A DNA stretch of 64,000 bases from an uncultured Planktomarina sp. GTDB lineage: Bacteria; Pseudomonadota; Alphaproteobacteria; Rhodobacterales; Rhodobacteraceae. Where the stretch lies: assembly GCA_943788425.1 (NCBI GenBank), contig CALSQF010000004.1, positions 62,001-126,000 on the forward strand, read 5' to 3'. Below the pieces are notes generated by a model, which saw nothing but the letters and a program-made list of their open reading frames with translations, was not told where the DNA came from and did not search any database. This document shows, piece by piece, positions 44,163 through 53,502 of the stretch; position 1 is the stretch's first letter, and every line of letters begins with the position of its first letter. The position numbers and the translations under genes are program-made.

Positions 44163-45611
44163 ATGAAACGTGATAGAAACGTAAAAATCGTCGCCACACT
44201 GGGTCCGGCGTCAAACGATTATGACATGATCCGGGCTTTACACGAGGCGGGTGCAGATGTGTTTCGTCTGAATATGTCCCATGGGGATCATTCGGAAATT
44301 GCCGCACGCCATGCGATCATTCGGCAGGTTGAGAAAGATCTGAACAGTCCAATCGCGATCTTGGCTGATCTGCAAGGACCAAAGCTGCGGGTTGGAACCT
44401 TTGAAAAGGGCGAAGAAGACTTGCTCACCGGCGCAGCTTTTCGTTTAGACTTGCAAGATCTTCCGGGTGATATCAATCGCGTGACCCTCCCGCATCCTGA
44501 GATTTTTCAGGCGTTGGAGCCGGGTGCACGGCTCTTGGTCAATGATGGCAAGATTCGCCTGAAGGTGCAAAGCTGTGGCCCTGATTTTGCGGAATGTGTG
44601 GTCGAAGCTGGCGGCATGATTTCAAACCGCAAGGGCGTGAACGTGCCGGATGTGGTTTTGCCGCTCAAAGCCCTTTCTGCCAAGGATAGGGCAGATCTGG
44701 AGTTTGCCTGCAATTTGGGCGTCGATTGGTTGGCGCTGTCCTTTGTGCAGCGCCCTGAAGATGTCTATGAGGCGCGTGCTTTGGCCAATGGTCGGGCTGC
44801 TGTTTTGTCAAAGATTGAAAAACCTGCGGCTGTGACGGCCTTTGATGAGATTTTGCGCGTTAGCGACGGGATCATGGTAGCGCGCGGCGATCTGGGGGTC
44901 GAGCTTCCGGTGCAGGCGGTTCCGCCTATTCAAAAACAATTGGTGCGCAAATGCCGGGCGGCTGCAAAGCCCGTGATTGTAGCCACGCAGATGCTGGAAA
45001 GTATGATCGAAAGCCCCATGCCGACCCGCGCTGAGGTCAGCGATGTTGCCAATTCGATCTATGAAGGCACAGACGCGATCATGCTTTCGGCGGAATCGGC
45101 TGCCGGTCTATTTCCCATTGAAGCGGTCACCACGATGAACAATGTGGCCACCGAGGTCGAGCGTGACCCAACCTATACGGCGATTTTAGAGGCCAGCCGG
45201 AGTGTGCAGGGCAAATCTGTGGCCGATAGCATTGTGGCGGCTGCGCGGGAAATTGCTGAAACTACGGATGTTAAAGCGATTGCATGCTTTACCTCGTCAG
45301 GCACAACTGCCAGTTTGACCGCGCGGGAACGTCCACGGGTGCCGATCATCGCTTTAACGGCAAATATCAGTACAGCGCGGCGTTTGAGCCTGACCTGGGG
45401 CACGAATTGCGTGATCACTGGGCCGGTAGATCGCTTTAAGACGGCGGTTGTGGCGGCCGTACGGGCCGCAGTCAGCCAAGGTTTTGCCGAAGAGAGCGAT
45501 CAAATTACCGTGACAGCTGGGGTTCCGTTTAACCAAGCTGGCACAACGAATATTCTGCGCGTTGCGCCTTGTGAGGAGCGGTTGATCTTCCGATCTGAAC
45601 CGGACAGCTAA
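44163..45611 (+). CDS. pyk: Pyruvate kinase
   Basis: 482 residues. Glycolytic enzyme making pyruvate and ATP from PEP and ADP. Substrate and metal motifs: KIVATLGPASNDYDMIRALH at the start, VFRLNMSHGDH (about residue 35), the catalytic Lys/Glu signature VLSKIEKPAAVTAFDEIL with MVARGDLGVELP (about residue 245), and EGTDAIMLSAESAAG. The C-terminal effector domain is present. Its stop overlaps the ATG of the next small gene (TAATG). Confidence 0.96.
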   Translation: MKRDRNVKIVATLGPASNDYDMIRALHEAGADVFRLNMSHGDHSEIAARHAIIRQVEKDLNSPIAILADLQGPKLRVGTFEKGEEDLLTGAAFRLDLQDLPGDINRVTLPHPEIFQALEPGARLLVNDGKIRLKVQSCGPDFAECVVEAGGMISNRKGVNVPDVVLPLKALSAKDRADLEFACNLGVDWLALSFVQRPEDVYEARALANGRAAVLSKIEKPAAVTAFDEILRVSDGIMVARGDLGVELPVQAVPPIQKQLVRKCRAAAKPVIVATQMLESMIESPMPTRAEVSDVANSIYEGTDAIMLSAESAAGLFPIEAVTTMNNVATEVERDPTYTAILEASRSVQGKSVADSIVAAAREIAETTDVKAIACFTSSGTTASLTARERPRVPIIALTANISTARRLSLTWGTNCVITGPVDRFKTAVVAAVRAAVSQGFAEESDQITVTAGVPFNQAGTTNILRVAPCEERLIFRSEPDS

Positions 45612-45841
45612 TGGATTCAAATTTGGCTTTAATGATCGCCGGTGGCATTATTTTATCCATATTTGGTGTCATTAGTGCGCTCAATGCGTCGATTGAGGAC
45701 CGCTCGGCACGTTTGGGGCAAGGTCTATTTATCCTGGGGATTGGGATGGTGGCTTGGTCATGGATCATGGCGCCCGATGGGCTGACAATTTCTGATATTC
45801 CGCAGGCCTTTTTGATCGCTTTGGTGGCTTTGGTGAAATAG
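45611..45841 (+). CDS. Small two-helix membrane protein of unknown function
   Basis: 76 residues with two clear transmembrane segments (LALMIAGGIILSIFGVISAL; GLFILGIGMVAWSWIMA) and a third weak one at the end. The ATG overlaps the pyk stop (TAATG), so it is translated with pyk. I do not recognise a family; such small hydrophobic proteins are common after pyk in Rhodobacteraceae as far as I recall. The coupling and intact frame support a real gene. Confidence 0.72.
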   Translation: MDSNLALMIAGGIILSIFGVISALNASIEDRSARLGQGLFILGIGMVAWSWIMAPDGLTISDIPQAFLIALVALVK

Positions 45842-45954
45842 CATTTACCGCTTGCTCTTGCAGGCATTCGCGCCTAAAAGCCAAGCTCTAACGCGAGACC
45901 GGCCAAAAGTGGCATGCCGAGTCGCGCGCTCACGTTCTAAAATAGGAGATCGAA

Positions 45955-46155
45955 ATGCCCAAAATGAAGACCAAGTCGAGCGCAAAAAAGCGCTTCAAGG
46001 TGTCAGCGACCGGTAAGGTCATGGCGGCACAAGCTGGCAAACGACACGGTATGATCAAACGTACTCGTAAATTCATTCGTGACGCCCGCGGCACGACCAC
46101 TCTGTCTGCTCCTGACGCGAAGATCGTCAAGAGCTACATGCCCTACGACCGTTAA
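45955..46155 (+). CDS. rpmI: 50S ribosomal protein L35
   Basis: 66 residues: [20 protein letters not shown], very basic, ending SYMPYDR as in alphaproteobacterial L35. AGGAG lies before the ATG (ATAGGAGATCGAA). rplT follows by 14 bp with AAGGAGG between, the usual ribosomal pair. I could not identify the 113-bp upstream leader as a known L20-type regulatory RNA. Confidence 0.97.
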   Translation: MPKMKTKSSAKKRFKVSATGKVMAAQAGKRHGMIKRTRKFIRDARGTTTLSAPDAKIVKSYMPYDR

Positions 46156-46169
46156 GGAGGTTCACAGAG

Positions 46170-46532
46170 ATGTCACGTGTTAAAGGTGGGACAGTAACCC
46201 ACGCCCGTCACAAGAAAATCATTAAAGCTGCCAAAGGCTATTCCGGTCGCCGGAAGAATCTTTTCAAAACAGCGACCCAGGCAGTCGATAAGGCCAACCA
46301 ATACGCCACGCGCGACCGGAAGGCCCGCAAGCGTAATTTTCGTAGCCTGTGGATCCAGCGTATTAATGCAGCATGCCGGAGCCATGATGAGACTTTGTCT
46401 TACAGCCGTTTCATCAACGGTCTGTCCTTGGCAGGTATCGAAGTGGATCGCAAAGTTTTGGCTGATCTGGCCGTACACGAACCTGACGCTTTTGGCGCAA
46501 TCGTGACCAAAGCGCAGGCTGCGCTGGCTTAA
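46170..46532 (+). CDS. rplT: 50S ribosomal protein L20
   Basis: 120 residues. [20 protein letters not shown] start and the [20 protein letters not shown] and [20 protein letters not shown] blocks are diagnostic. L20 binds 23S rRNA early in large-subunit assembly and can autoregulate the operon. AAGGAGG precedes the ATG. A strong terminator follows about 25 bp after the stop. Confidence 0.97.
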   Translation: MSRVKGGTVTHARHKKIIKAAKGYSGRRKNLFKTATQAVDKANQYATRDRKARKRNFRSLWIQRINAACRSHDETLSYSRFINGLSLAGIEVDRKVLADLAVHEPDAFGAIVTKAQAALA

Positions 46533-46556
46533 ACCAGCCTTCAGAAGAATTTGGAT

Positions 46557-46592
46557 GCAGCCTCGGAGTGACTCCGGGGCTGTTTTCGTTTT
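46557..46592 (+). terminator. Rho-independent terminator after rplT
   Basis: CAGCCTCGGAGT and ACTCCGGGGCTG form a 12-bp stem with one mismatch around a single-base gap, followed by TTTTCGTTTT. Strong intrinsic terminator for rpmI-rplT. Confidence 0.85.
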
Positions 46593-46736
46593 ACCCCGTC
46601 GTCATCAGACGTTGTCTCATTTGCTTAAAATTTTTGACAATTTAATTTAGGCTGTTTGACCTCTTTTACATTTCAGAGACTTATTTTGTCGCCGGTCAGA
46701 CGGTGACTGAAATATTATTTAAGCGTTGGATTTTTG

Positions 46737-47060
46737 ATGGTTCGTTTTGTATCCACCAATATTTTCGCCCTCATTGCCTCTACGGCGATTGTTCCTCTCG
46801 GCGCAGCGGCTCAAGGCCTTGAACCTGTCGTCAGGGTACAAACCGCGCCGGGGTTTAAGGCGCGACAGGCGCCGGTGACTGTGTCTCTTGCCCCTGGCGT
46901 TACCAATGTGATGGGTATTGTCAGACGAATGAGAACTCGCATCAGATTGCTGGCGCAGCCTGATATATACGCGGGAAAGTTAAATTTTGGGGCAAGTTTT
47001 GGCTCGTGGGATAGGTCAGATTTGGAGGCAATCAATTTAAGTTTTTCGCGTCAATTTTAG
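46737..47060 (+). CDS. Small exported protein of unknown function
   Basis: 107 residues. Signal peptide (VRFVSTNIFALIASTAIVPL, cleavage near AAA-QG). The mature part is about 80 residues with alternating-polarity strands, KLNFGASFGS and AINLSFSRQF, and ends in Phe. A terminal aromatic residue after a beta strand is the outer-membrane barrel recognition signature, but the protein is far too short for a barrel unless it oligomerises or is truncated. I recognise no family. Its stop overlaps the upstream part of a lipoprotein-like frame (next entry), suggesting a two-gene unit. Confidence 0.6.
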   Translation: MVRFVSTNIFALIASTAIVPLGAAAQGLEPVVRVQTAPGFKARQAPVTVSLAPGVTNVMGIVRRMRTRIRLLAQPDIYAGKLNFGASFGSWDRSDLEAINLSFSRQF

Positions 47061-47071
47061 CTTCTGCCTTT

Positions 47072-47464
47072 GTGCTCAACTGCAGCGCAGATCCGCAGCC
47101 CACTGGATTCGGCTTTGTGGAATGGACCATAACATCTGATTTTCTGCCAGAAGGACAGCGTTTGACCGCAGAGCAGATGCGCGATCTGCACGAGCGCCTA
47201 GATTTGCACATCGCGGCACGCTCTATGGTCTACATCAGCGATATTCTTGGGAACGCCGCTTGGGAAGGCGAATTGACGATCAAGGGCTTGGACGCCGTGG
47301 GCGCCGAGTTGATTCTGACCTACAAGCGGGGCTCGCGAGCGGGGGCCGCGGTGCTCAACCAACGTTTGATCCTGTTAAACGTGCCAACGGATGTAGCGCT
47401 GAAAAGTTTCAAAATCATCTATGATCAACCGGCCACTGCCAAAAAATCCGTTCGAAGAGAATGA
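47072..47464 (+). CDS. Unknown lipoprotein-like ORF with non-standard start
   Basis: From GTG 47072 the frame gives 130 residues (VLNCSADPQPTGFGF on). In the same frame just upstream lies a hydrophobic run KFFASILASAFVLNC that would complete a lipoprotein signal, and GGAGG at 47024-47028 sits 7 bp before TTT-AAG-TTT where ATG-AAG-TTT would be expected. No ATG, GTG or TTG exists between the in-frame stop at 47012 and 47072. Either a rare start is used, the start was lost by mutation, or the GTG makes an unexported protein. The body (LTAEQMRDLHERLDLHIAAR; VAALKSF-like end) matches no family I know. Confidence 0.5.
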   Translation: MLNCSADPQPTGFGFVEWTITSDFLPEGQRLTAEQMRDLHERLDLHIAARSMVYISDILGNAAWEGELTIKGLDAVGAELILTYKRGSRAGAAVLNQRLILLNVPTDVALKSFKIIYDQPATAKKSVRRE

Positions 47465-47553
47465 CTCAAAAGTCGCGTTGAGCGATCATAATAACAATGC
47501 ATTCAACGCTTAACATACTGCCTCCTACCGCCGAACCTGTCCTCAGGAGGTAG

Positions 47554-47590
47554 GGGCGCCCTCGGGTGATGATCTTGGCGCCCGCCTTTT
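47554..47590 (+). terminator. Probable terminator before the lipid A acyltransferase gene
   Basis: GGGCGCC (47554-47560) and GGCGCCC (47577-47583) form a perfect 7-bp stem with a 16-nt loop, followed by GCCTTTT. The weaker CCTACC/GGTAGG pair lies just upstream. Likely ends the 46.7-47.5 kb transcript. Confidence 0.6.
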
Positions 47591-47639
47591 CGGTATTTTT
47601 GCGCTTGGCGGGTCGCCCGAATTCCATCATACGATTACG

Positions 47640-48515
47640 ATGATTTCACGTTTGCTCAAAATTCTGTGGCAACATGTCCGCTACATCCCGCTGCTGTCAG
47701 CCTTAACCATCTCGCGTGGTCGCGCTTTTGACCGCAGAGCTCAGGCGTTTGGCGGATTGGTTGGCCTCCTGGTCCGTTTCTTTCCCTTGGCACGTCGGCG
47801 CGTTGAATCTGAATTGCGGCGCATCTATCCGAATATGCCGCGCCGTGAGCGGCTGGATCTATGTCGCAACATGGGCCGCAATATGGGGCGCACGCTGTAT
47901 GAAATTTTGCATTGCAGTGAATTCCAAAACCTGCACCACCGCAACACGGTGTCCGGCCCCGGGCTTGCCGCCTTGCAAAAGGCTCATGCTGAGGGAAAGG
48001 GTGCGATCATCGTCTCGGGCCATTTCGGCCAATGGGAGGCCGTGCGTTCAACACTCAAATCACTGGGTTTGGAAACGGGCGCCGTTTATAAACCGCAAAC
48101 CAATCGCCACTATGAGCGACGCCTTTATTCGGGCATTGCAGCTGGCGGCAAACCTATTTTGGCCACCGGGAAAATCGGCACCCGCGCGCTGGTGCGCCAT
48201 CTGCAATCTGGCGGTTTCATAGCAATTTTGCTGGATGAAAAATACCCCGACGGGGTGCGGTTGCCATTTTTGGGGCAGCCGGCGCTCACGGCTTTGGTAG
48301 CGGCGCAATTGGCTATAAAATATGATCTGCCGCTGGTGCCCGCTTTCGGCACCCGCACGGAAGACGGCACGAAATTCGCTGTGGACTTTGATGCCCCTAT
48401 TCCCGCCACTGATAGCATCACGATGACCAAGGCCTTCAATGACAACCTATCAGCACGCATTTTGGCCAACCCGGATCAATGGTATTGGTTGCTTGGCCGG
48501 TGGAAGGACGCTTAG
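47640..48515 (+). CDS. Lysophospholipid/lipid A acyltransferase (LpxL/HtrB family)
   Basis: 291 residues. Late lipid A acyltransferase family at the inner membrane. The catalytic HxxxxE motif is VSGHFGQWEAV (about residue 125); the later LDEKYPDGVRLPFLG and PLVPAFGTRTEDG blocks also fit. Which acyl chain is added cannot be said. ATG at 47640; no strong ribosome site. It stands alone between a terminator and pheS. Confidence 0.87.
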   Translation: MISRLLKILWQHVRYIPLLSALTISRGRAFDRRAQAFGGLVGLLVRFFPLARRRVESELRRIYPNMPRRERLDLCRNMGRNMGRTLYEILHCSEFQNLHHRNTVSGPGLAALQKAHAEGKGAIIVSGHFGQWEAVRSTLKSLGLETGAVYKPQTNRHYERRLYSGIAAGGKPILATGKIGTRALVRHLQSGGFIAILLDEKYPDGVRLPFLGQPALTALVAAQLAIKYDLPLVPAFGTRTEDGTKFAVDFDAPIPATDSITMTKAFNDNLSARILANPDQWYWLLGRWKDA

Positions 48516-48627
48516 CTACGCTGGCAAAGGCTCGAACCTCCAGTGAGGCGAGCAGTTTTACGCAAGCGCCCTTGCTCGCGCCGCATAATCTCGCTAGCAC
48601 GGGGCGCAGAATAATTTGGAGACTCTA

Positions 48628-49701
48628 ATGGATGATCTGCGCGAAAAATATCTAACTCTCATTTCAGCGGCGGCGGATGAAGCTGCTCTGGAAGAGCTGC
48701 GCGTTAAAGCTGTTGGGAAGAAGGGCGAGATCAGCCTGCATATGCGATCATTGGGCAAAATGTTGCCCGAGGAACGGCAGATCGCTGGTCCGGCACTCAA
48801 TGCGTTGAAAGATGAGGTGAATTTGGCCCTCAATGCGCGCAAATCCGCCATGGCAGATGCGGCTTTGGAGGAGCGTTTAAAGTCCGAATGGTTGGATGTC
48901 ACATTGCCGGGGCGGCAGAGGCTGGCTGGCACCATCCACCCCATTTCCCAAGTTTGGGAGGAAGTCACCGCGATTTTTGCAGATATGGGATTTTCAGTGG
49001 CTGAAGGGCCGCAGATCGAAACCGATTGGTATAATTTTGACGCGCTCAACATGCCCGGTCACCATCCCGCGCGCGCCGAGATGGATACATTCTATACCCA
49101 TCGCGCTGGGGGCGATGATCGCCCGCCGCATGTTCTGCGCACACATACCAGCCCGGTGCAAATCCGCTCCATGGAAAAAACAGGTGCGCCAATGCGGGTT
49201 ATCTGCCCCGGTCGGGTGTATCGGGCCGACTATGATCAGACCCATACGCCGATGTTTCACCAGGTGGAAGGTTTGGCGCTGGACACCAATATTTCCATGG
49301 CCAATTTGAAGTGGTGCCTAGAAGAATTCGTGAAAGCCTTCTTCGAAGTGGATGATGTCGAGCTGCGGTTCCGCGCCTCGCACTTCCCCTTTACGGAACC
49401 TTCTGCGGAGGTGGATATTCGCTGCTCTTGGACAGATGGGCAGCTGAAAGTGGGCGAGGGGGATGATTGGCTCGAGATTTTGGGCTCTGGCATGGTCCAT
49501 CCCAAAGTATTGGCCGCGGGTGGAATTGATGCCGCAAAATACCAGGGCTTTGCGTTCGGCATGGGGATTGATCGGATTGCTATGCTGAAATACGGCATTC
49601 CAGATTTGCGGGCCTTTTTTGATAGCGACTTACGCTGGCTGCGCCATTATGGATTTGCGGCGCTGGATAAGCCGGGGTTGGTCAGCGGGCTGAGCCGATG
49701 A
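48628..49701 (+). CDS. pheS: Phenylalanine-tRNA ligase subunit alpha
   Basis: 357 residues. Catalytic subunit of the (alpha-beta)2 PheRS. N-terminal coiled coil is followed by class II motif 2 [20 protein letters not shown], with [37 protein letters not shown] and the motif 3 region [21 protein letters not shown] 48628 with TTGGAG upstream gives the family length. Co-directional with the amidotransferase gene (33 bp) and pheT. Confidence 0.96.
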   Translation: MDDLREKYLTLISAAADEAALEELRVKAVGKKGEISLHMRSLGKMLPEERQIAGPALNALKDEVNLALNARKSAMADAALEERLKSEWLDVTLPGRQRLAGTIHPISQVWEEVTAIFADMGFSVAEGPQIETDWYNFDALNMPGHHPARAEMDTFYTHRAGGDDRPPHVLRTHTSPVQIRSMEKTGAPMRVICPGRVYRADYDQTHTPMFHQVEGLALDTNISMANLKWCLEEFVKAFFEVDDVELRFRASHFPFTEPSAEVDIRCSWTDGQLKVGEGDDWLEILGSGMVHPKVLAAGGIDAAKYQGFAFGMGIDRIAMLKYGIPDLRAFFDSDLRWLRHYGFAALDKPGLVSGLSR

Positions 49702-49734
49702 TACCACTACAAGGGGTGTCATGGGTGTGACCAC

Positions 49735-50460
49735 ATGACCCGGATTTTGATTGTCGATTGCAATGGGCCGGGAATGCCGGCTTTGGGGCCTGGATTTGCT
49801 GCGGTCTTGCAGGCACTTTCGCGGCAGATTACTTGCAGCTTTTGCGCGCCCTATGTGGGGCAGGCTCTGCCTGACGGCGCGTTTGATGGGGTGGTGTTCA
49901 CCGGGTCAGCTGTGAGTTGGTGCGTAGACGCACCTGAGGGATGGGTTTTGCGAGACTTCTGGCGGCAAGTGACCCACTGGAAGGTGCCGATTTGGGGGTC
50001 TTGCAACGGCATGCAGCTGGCAGCTTTTATGCTGGGTGGCCAATGCGCCGCCTCGCTTCATGGCGATGAATTCGGGCTGGCGGAAGCCGTCACTCTGACC
50101 GATGTTGGGCGTGGGCACGCTATGATGCAGGGTCGAGCAAGCCAGTTTCGCGTGCCCACGGTGCACCGCGATGAGGTGCAGCGCCTACCGTCTGGGGCCT
50201 GTATTTTGGCGCGTAACGCCCATTCCCCGGTGCAGGCCTTTGCTTACGAAACCTCAGATATCAGCTTTTGGGGCACGCAGTATCATCCTGAATTTTCACA
50301 AGCAGACGTCGCGGCTTGGCTTGCGAACAGTGGAAAATCAATGCCGGAGACCGAACAACGGGACGGGCAGGGCGATCTATCTGTTGCAACTCGGACGTTG
50401 GAATTGCAAAACTGGCTGGCACATGTCACATCGCGCCACAGAACCACAGGGGCAAAGTAA
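49735..50460 (+). CDS. Class I glutamine amidotransferase between pheS and pheT
   Basis: 241 residues of the GMP-synthase-like type 1 amidotransferase family. Nucleophile Cys in WGSCNGMQLAAF (about residue 87) and catalytic His/Glu in GTQYHPEFSQADV (about residue 185) complete the triad. The N-terminus MTRILIVDCNGPGMPALG has the flavodoxin-like strand. It hydrolyses a gamma-glutamyl or glutamine amide in the family, but the target is unknown. It lies 33 bp after pheS and its stop overlaps the pheT start (TAATG), so it is locked into the pheST operon. Confidence 0.85.
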   Translation: MTRILIVDCNGPGMPALGPGFAAVLQALSRQITCSFCAPYVGQALPDGAFDGVVFTGSAVSWCVDAPEGWVLRDFWRQVTHWKVPIWGSCNGMQLAAFMLGGQCAASLHGDEFGLAEAVTLTDVGRGHAMMQGRASQFRVPTVHRDEVQRLPSGACILARNAHSPVQAFAYETSDISFWGTQYHPEFSQADVAAWLANSGKSMPETEQRDGQGDLSVATRTLELQNWLAHVTSRHRTTGAK

Positions 50461-52853
50461 TGAAATTCACACTGTCTTGGTTGAAAGACCATTTAGAGAC
50501 CCAAGCGAGCTTAGATGAGATCACCTATGTTTTGACCGACCTTGGTCTGGAAGTGGAGGGGGTTGATAACCCAGCGGCTAAGCTGGCGGCTTTCACGATT
50601 GGCAAAATCATTCAGGTGGAAAAACACCCGGATGCGGATAAGCTGCGTGTCTGCCAGGTGGAGACCGCGAGCGGTGTGACGCAAATCATCTGCGGTGCCC
50701 CGAATGCGCGTGAAGGCATTACGGTCGTGGTGGCGCCGCCGGGGGTCTATGTTCCGGGTATTGATACCACGATTGGTGTTGGCAAAATTCGTGGTATTGA
50801 GAGCTATGGCATGATGTGCTCCGAACGTGAGATGGAGCTGAGCGACGAGCATGATGGGATCATTGAGCTGGAGTCTGGTGAGGTGGGACAAAGCTATGCC
50901 GAGTGGCTCGCGCAGAATGATCTGGAGCGCGTGGATCCGGTCATTGAGATCGCGATTACACCAAACCGTCCTGATGCCCTGGGCGTGCGGGGCATTGCCC
51001 GCGACTTGGCCGCGCGTGGATTGGGCAAATTGAAAGATCGCGATGTGGCGCCCGTGCCGACCTCGTTCACCAGTGATTTCGCAGTTTTGATTGATGAGGA
51101 CACATTAGATGGGTGTCCGATATTCTGTGGCCGCGTCATTCGTGGGGTCAAAAACGATCCGAGTCCAGATTGGTTGCAACAGGCATTGCGGGCGATCGGT
51201 CTGAGGCCTATCAGTTTTTTGGTGGATGTCACCAATTTCTTCACCATGGATCGCAACCGGCCGTTGCATGTGTTTGATGCCGACAAACTCTCTGGAAATT
51301 TAAGGGTGCACCGTGCCCAAGGCGGCGAAGAAATCGCGGCGCTGGACGAGAAAACCTATCAGTTTTCTGGAGGTCAAATGGTAATCAGCGATGACACGGG
51401 CGCGCAAAGTATCGCTGGCATTATGGGCGGTGCTGACACAGGATGCACCGACGATACGGTCAATGTGTTCGTCGAATCGGCCTATTGGAACCCAGTGCAG
51501 ATTGCCTATGCTGGCCGTGCGTTGCAGATTAATTCTGATGCTCGCTACAGGTTTGAGCGCGGAGTGGATCCAGCCTTCACTCTTGAAGGGTTGGAACATG
51601 CGGTGCGGATGATCGTGGATCACGCCGGTGGCGAGGCCTCCCAGATTATTCAAGCGGGCGCTGTGCCCAATACCGAACGGGCTTTCAAGTTGGATGTGGA
51701 GCGGGTTAAGTCGCTCGTGGGTATGGACATTCCAGAGCGGATGCAGCGCTCAACATTAACCGATCTTGGATTCCGTCTTGAGGGTGATATGGCGCATGTG
51801 CCAAGCTGGCGGCCCGACGTGATGGGCGAGGCGGATTTGGTGGAAGAAGTGGCGCGCATGGCCTCCTTGACCAAACTTGTGGGCAAGCCCTTGGCGCGAG
51901 TGGATTTGGGCGTGCCGAAGCCAATGTTGTCTCTGTCACAGACCCGCGAGCAAACCGCTCGGCGCATGATTGCCGCGTTAGGGTATAATGAATGCGTGAC
52001 CTATAGCTTTATTGACCGTAAATCGGCGGACATGTTCGGCGGGGGTGCGGATGCAACGATGCTTTCAAATCCGATCAGCTCTGAGATGAGCCATATGCGC
52101 CCGTCACTTTTGCCCGGTCTGCTACAGGCAGCGGCGCGCAACCAAGCGCGCGGTATTTCGGATATGGCTTTGTTCGAAGTGGGCCCCGTGTGGCATGGTG
52201 GCGAGCCGGAGGATCAAGAGACATTGGCTTGTGGCATTTTAGTTGGCCACACCGGCCCGAAAGATGTGCATGGCACGCGCCGCGCGGTCGATATCTATGA
52301 CGCAAAGGCGGATGTTGAAGCGGTGCTACAGGCTCTTGGCGCCCCCGCGAAGGTGCAGTTTCAGCGCGGACTTTCCGAATGGTGGCATCCGGGCCGATCC
52401 GCCCGCATGGCATTGGGCAAGACCTCTCTGGCCGGCTTTGGTGAAATTCATCCGAAGGTTCTTGCGGCTTTGGATTTAAAGGGTCCGGTCGTGGCCTTTG
52501 CGGTGCATACAAAAAATGTTCCAGTGCCAAAATCCAAATCGGCGACACGCCCGGCATTGAACATCTCTGATTTGCAAGTGGTGGAGCGAGATTTTGCCTT
52601 TGTGGTGGATCAATCGGTGGAGGCGATCACCTTGGTGAATGCTGCCAAAGGGGCAGATAAGGTCCTGATTGACGAGGTGCGCGTCTTTGACGAGTTTTCC
52701 GGTGGCTCTTTGGCGCCTGGGTTGAAGTCTCTAGCGGTGACAGTTCGTTTGCAGCCTAAGGGCGCGACATTGAAAGATGCGGATATTGAGGCGGTTGCCG
52801 AAAAAATTGTCGCGAAAGTGACTAAAGCCACCGGCGGCAGCCTGCGCGGGTGA
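50460..52853 (+). CDS. pheT: Phenylalanine-tRNA ligase subunit beta
   Basis: 797 residues. Editing and tRNA-binding subunit. MKFTLSWLKDHLETQASLDE start; the N-terminal EMAP/OB tRNA-binding domain (KHPDADKLRVCQVETASG, about residue 45), the B5 and editing B3/B4 regions (VIEIAITPNRPDALGVRGIA) and the C-terminal ferredoxin-like anticodon-binding domain are present. The ATG at 50460 overlaps the amidotransferase stop. A terminator hairpin follows about 70 bp downstream. Confidence 0.96.
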   Translation: MKFTLSWLKDHLETQASLDEITYVLTDLGLEVEGVDNPAAKLAAFTIGKIIQVEKHPDADKLRVCQVETASGVTQIICGAPNAREGITVVVAPPGVYVPGIDTTIGVGKIRGIESYGMMCSEREMELSDEHDGIIELESGEVGQSYAEWLAQNDLERVDPVIEIAITPNRPDALGVRGIARDLAARGLGKLKDRDVAPVPTSFTSDFAVLIDEDTLDGCPIFCGRVIRGVKNDPSPDWLQQALRAIGLRPISFLVDVTNFFTMDRNRPLHVFDADKLSGNLRVHRAQGGEEIAALDEKTYQFSGGQMVISDDTGAQSIAGIMGGADTGCTDDTVNVFVESAYWNPVQIAYAGRALQINSDARYRFERGVDPAFTLEGLEHAVRMIVDHAGGEASQIIQAGAVPNTERAFKLDVERVKSLVGMDIPERMQRSTLTDLGFRLEGDMAHVPSWRPDVMGEADLVEEVARMASLTKLVGKPLARVDLGVPKPMLSLSQTREQTARRMIAALGYNECVTYSFIDRKSADMFGGGADATMLSNPISSEMSHMRPSLLPGLLQAAARNQARGISDMALFEVGPVWHGGEPEDQETLACGILVGHTGPKDVHGTRRAVDIYDAKADVEAVLQALGAPAKVQFQRGLSEWWHPGRSARMALGKTSLAGFGEIHPKVLAALDLKGPVVAFAVHTKNVPVPKSKSATRPALNISDLQVVERDFAFVVDQSVEAITLVNAAKGADKVLIDEVRVFDEFSGGSLAPGLKSLAVTVRLQPKGATLKDADIEAVAEKIVAKVTKATGGSLRG

Positions 52854-52924
52854 CACTTGCCAAAGCCTGGCCTTTAGCGTCAGGTTTGGGATTTTTGCAT
52901 ATTTGTGATGTTCCTAGTCCTCGA

Positions 52925-52951
52925 GCCCAAGGTGTTGCGCCTTGGGCCTTA
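52925..52951 (+). terminator. Terminator after pheT
   Basis: GCCCAAGG (52925-52932) and CCTTGGGC (52940-52947) pair perfectly around a 7-nt loop, followed by CTTATTG. A modest U tract; likely ends the pheST operon. Confidence 0.65.
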
Positions 52952-53037
52952 TTGAACTGTTGTGATCACGGATATTTGGGCCTAGGGTTGTCGAAACATC
53001 CCGCATTTGGCGACAGTTTAGGACATTTGGCGAAGTT

Positions 53038-53496
53038 ATGAAACTAGACGCTACAGATCGTCGATTATTATCGGTTTTACAGGTCAAAGGCCGCATATCG
53101 AATTCGGACTTAGCCGATCAGGTTAATATGTCGGCTTCCGCCTGTCATCGGCGGGTCGGCCGTTTGGAGTCGGAAGGCTATATCCGCGACTATGTGGCGC
53201 TGGTGGATCCGCGGAAAGTGGATCGCCGAACGACAGTATTTGTGGAGATTACCTTGAGCGGACAGACGGACGATGTCTTAGTCGCCTTCGAAAAAGCGGT
53301 GGCGCTGATTCCCGATGTCTTGGAATGTCATTTGATGGCTGGCAGCGCAGATTATTTGCTCAAAGTCGTGGCGAAAGACACGGATGATTTTGCTAAAATC
53401 CACCGGACCTTTCTGGCGAAGTTGCCCGGTGTCGCACAAATGCAGTCGAGCTTTGCACTGCGCACCGTGTTCAAAACCACCGCACTACCGCTATAG
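53038..53496 (+). CDS. Lrp/AsnC family transcriptional regulator
   Basis: 152 residues. N-terminal winged helix (DATDRRLLSVLQVKGRISNS, with the recognition region LADQVNMSASACHRRVGRLE) and a C-terminal RAM effector domain (VFVEITLSGQTD; VLECHLMAGSADYLLKVVAK). Such regulators sense amino acids or related metabolites. No metabolic gene is adjacent, so the regulon is not evident. A bidirectional terminator follows. Confidence 0.93.
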   Translation: MKLDATDRRLLSVLQVKGRISNSDLADQVNMSASACHRRVGRLESEGYIRDYVALVDPRKVDRRTTVFVEITLSGQTDDVLVAFEKAVALIPDVLECHLMAGSADYLLKVVAKDTDDFAKIHRTFLAKLPGVAQMQSSFALRTVFKTTALPL

Positions 53497-53502
53497 GCAA
53501 TA

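Noticed and set aside
48530..48560. Sequence resembling a tRNA T-arm (GGAGGTTCGAGCC on the minus strand)
   Set aside because: The T stem does not pair and no acceptor, D or anticodon arm can be built around it.
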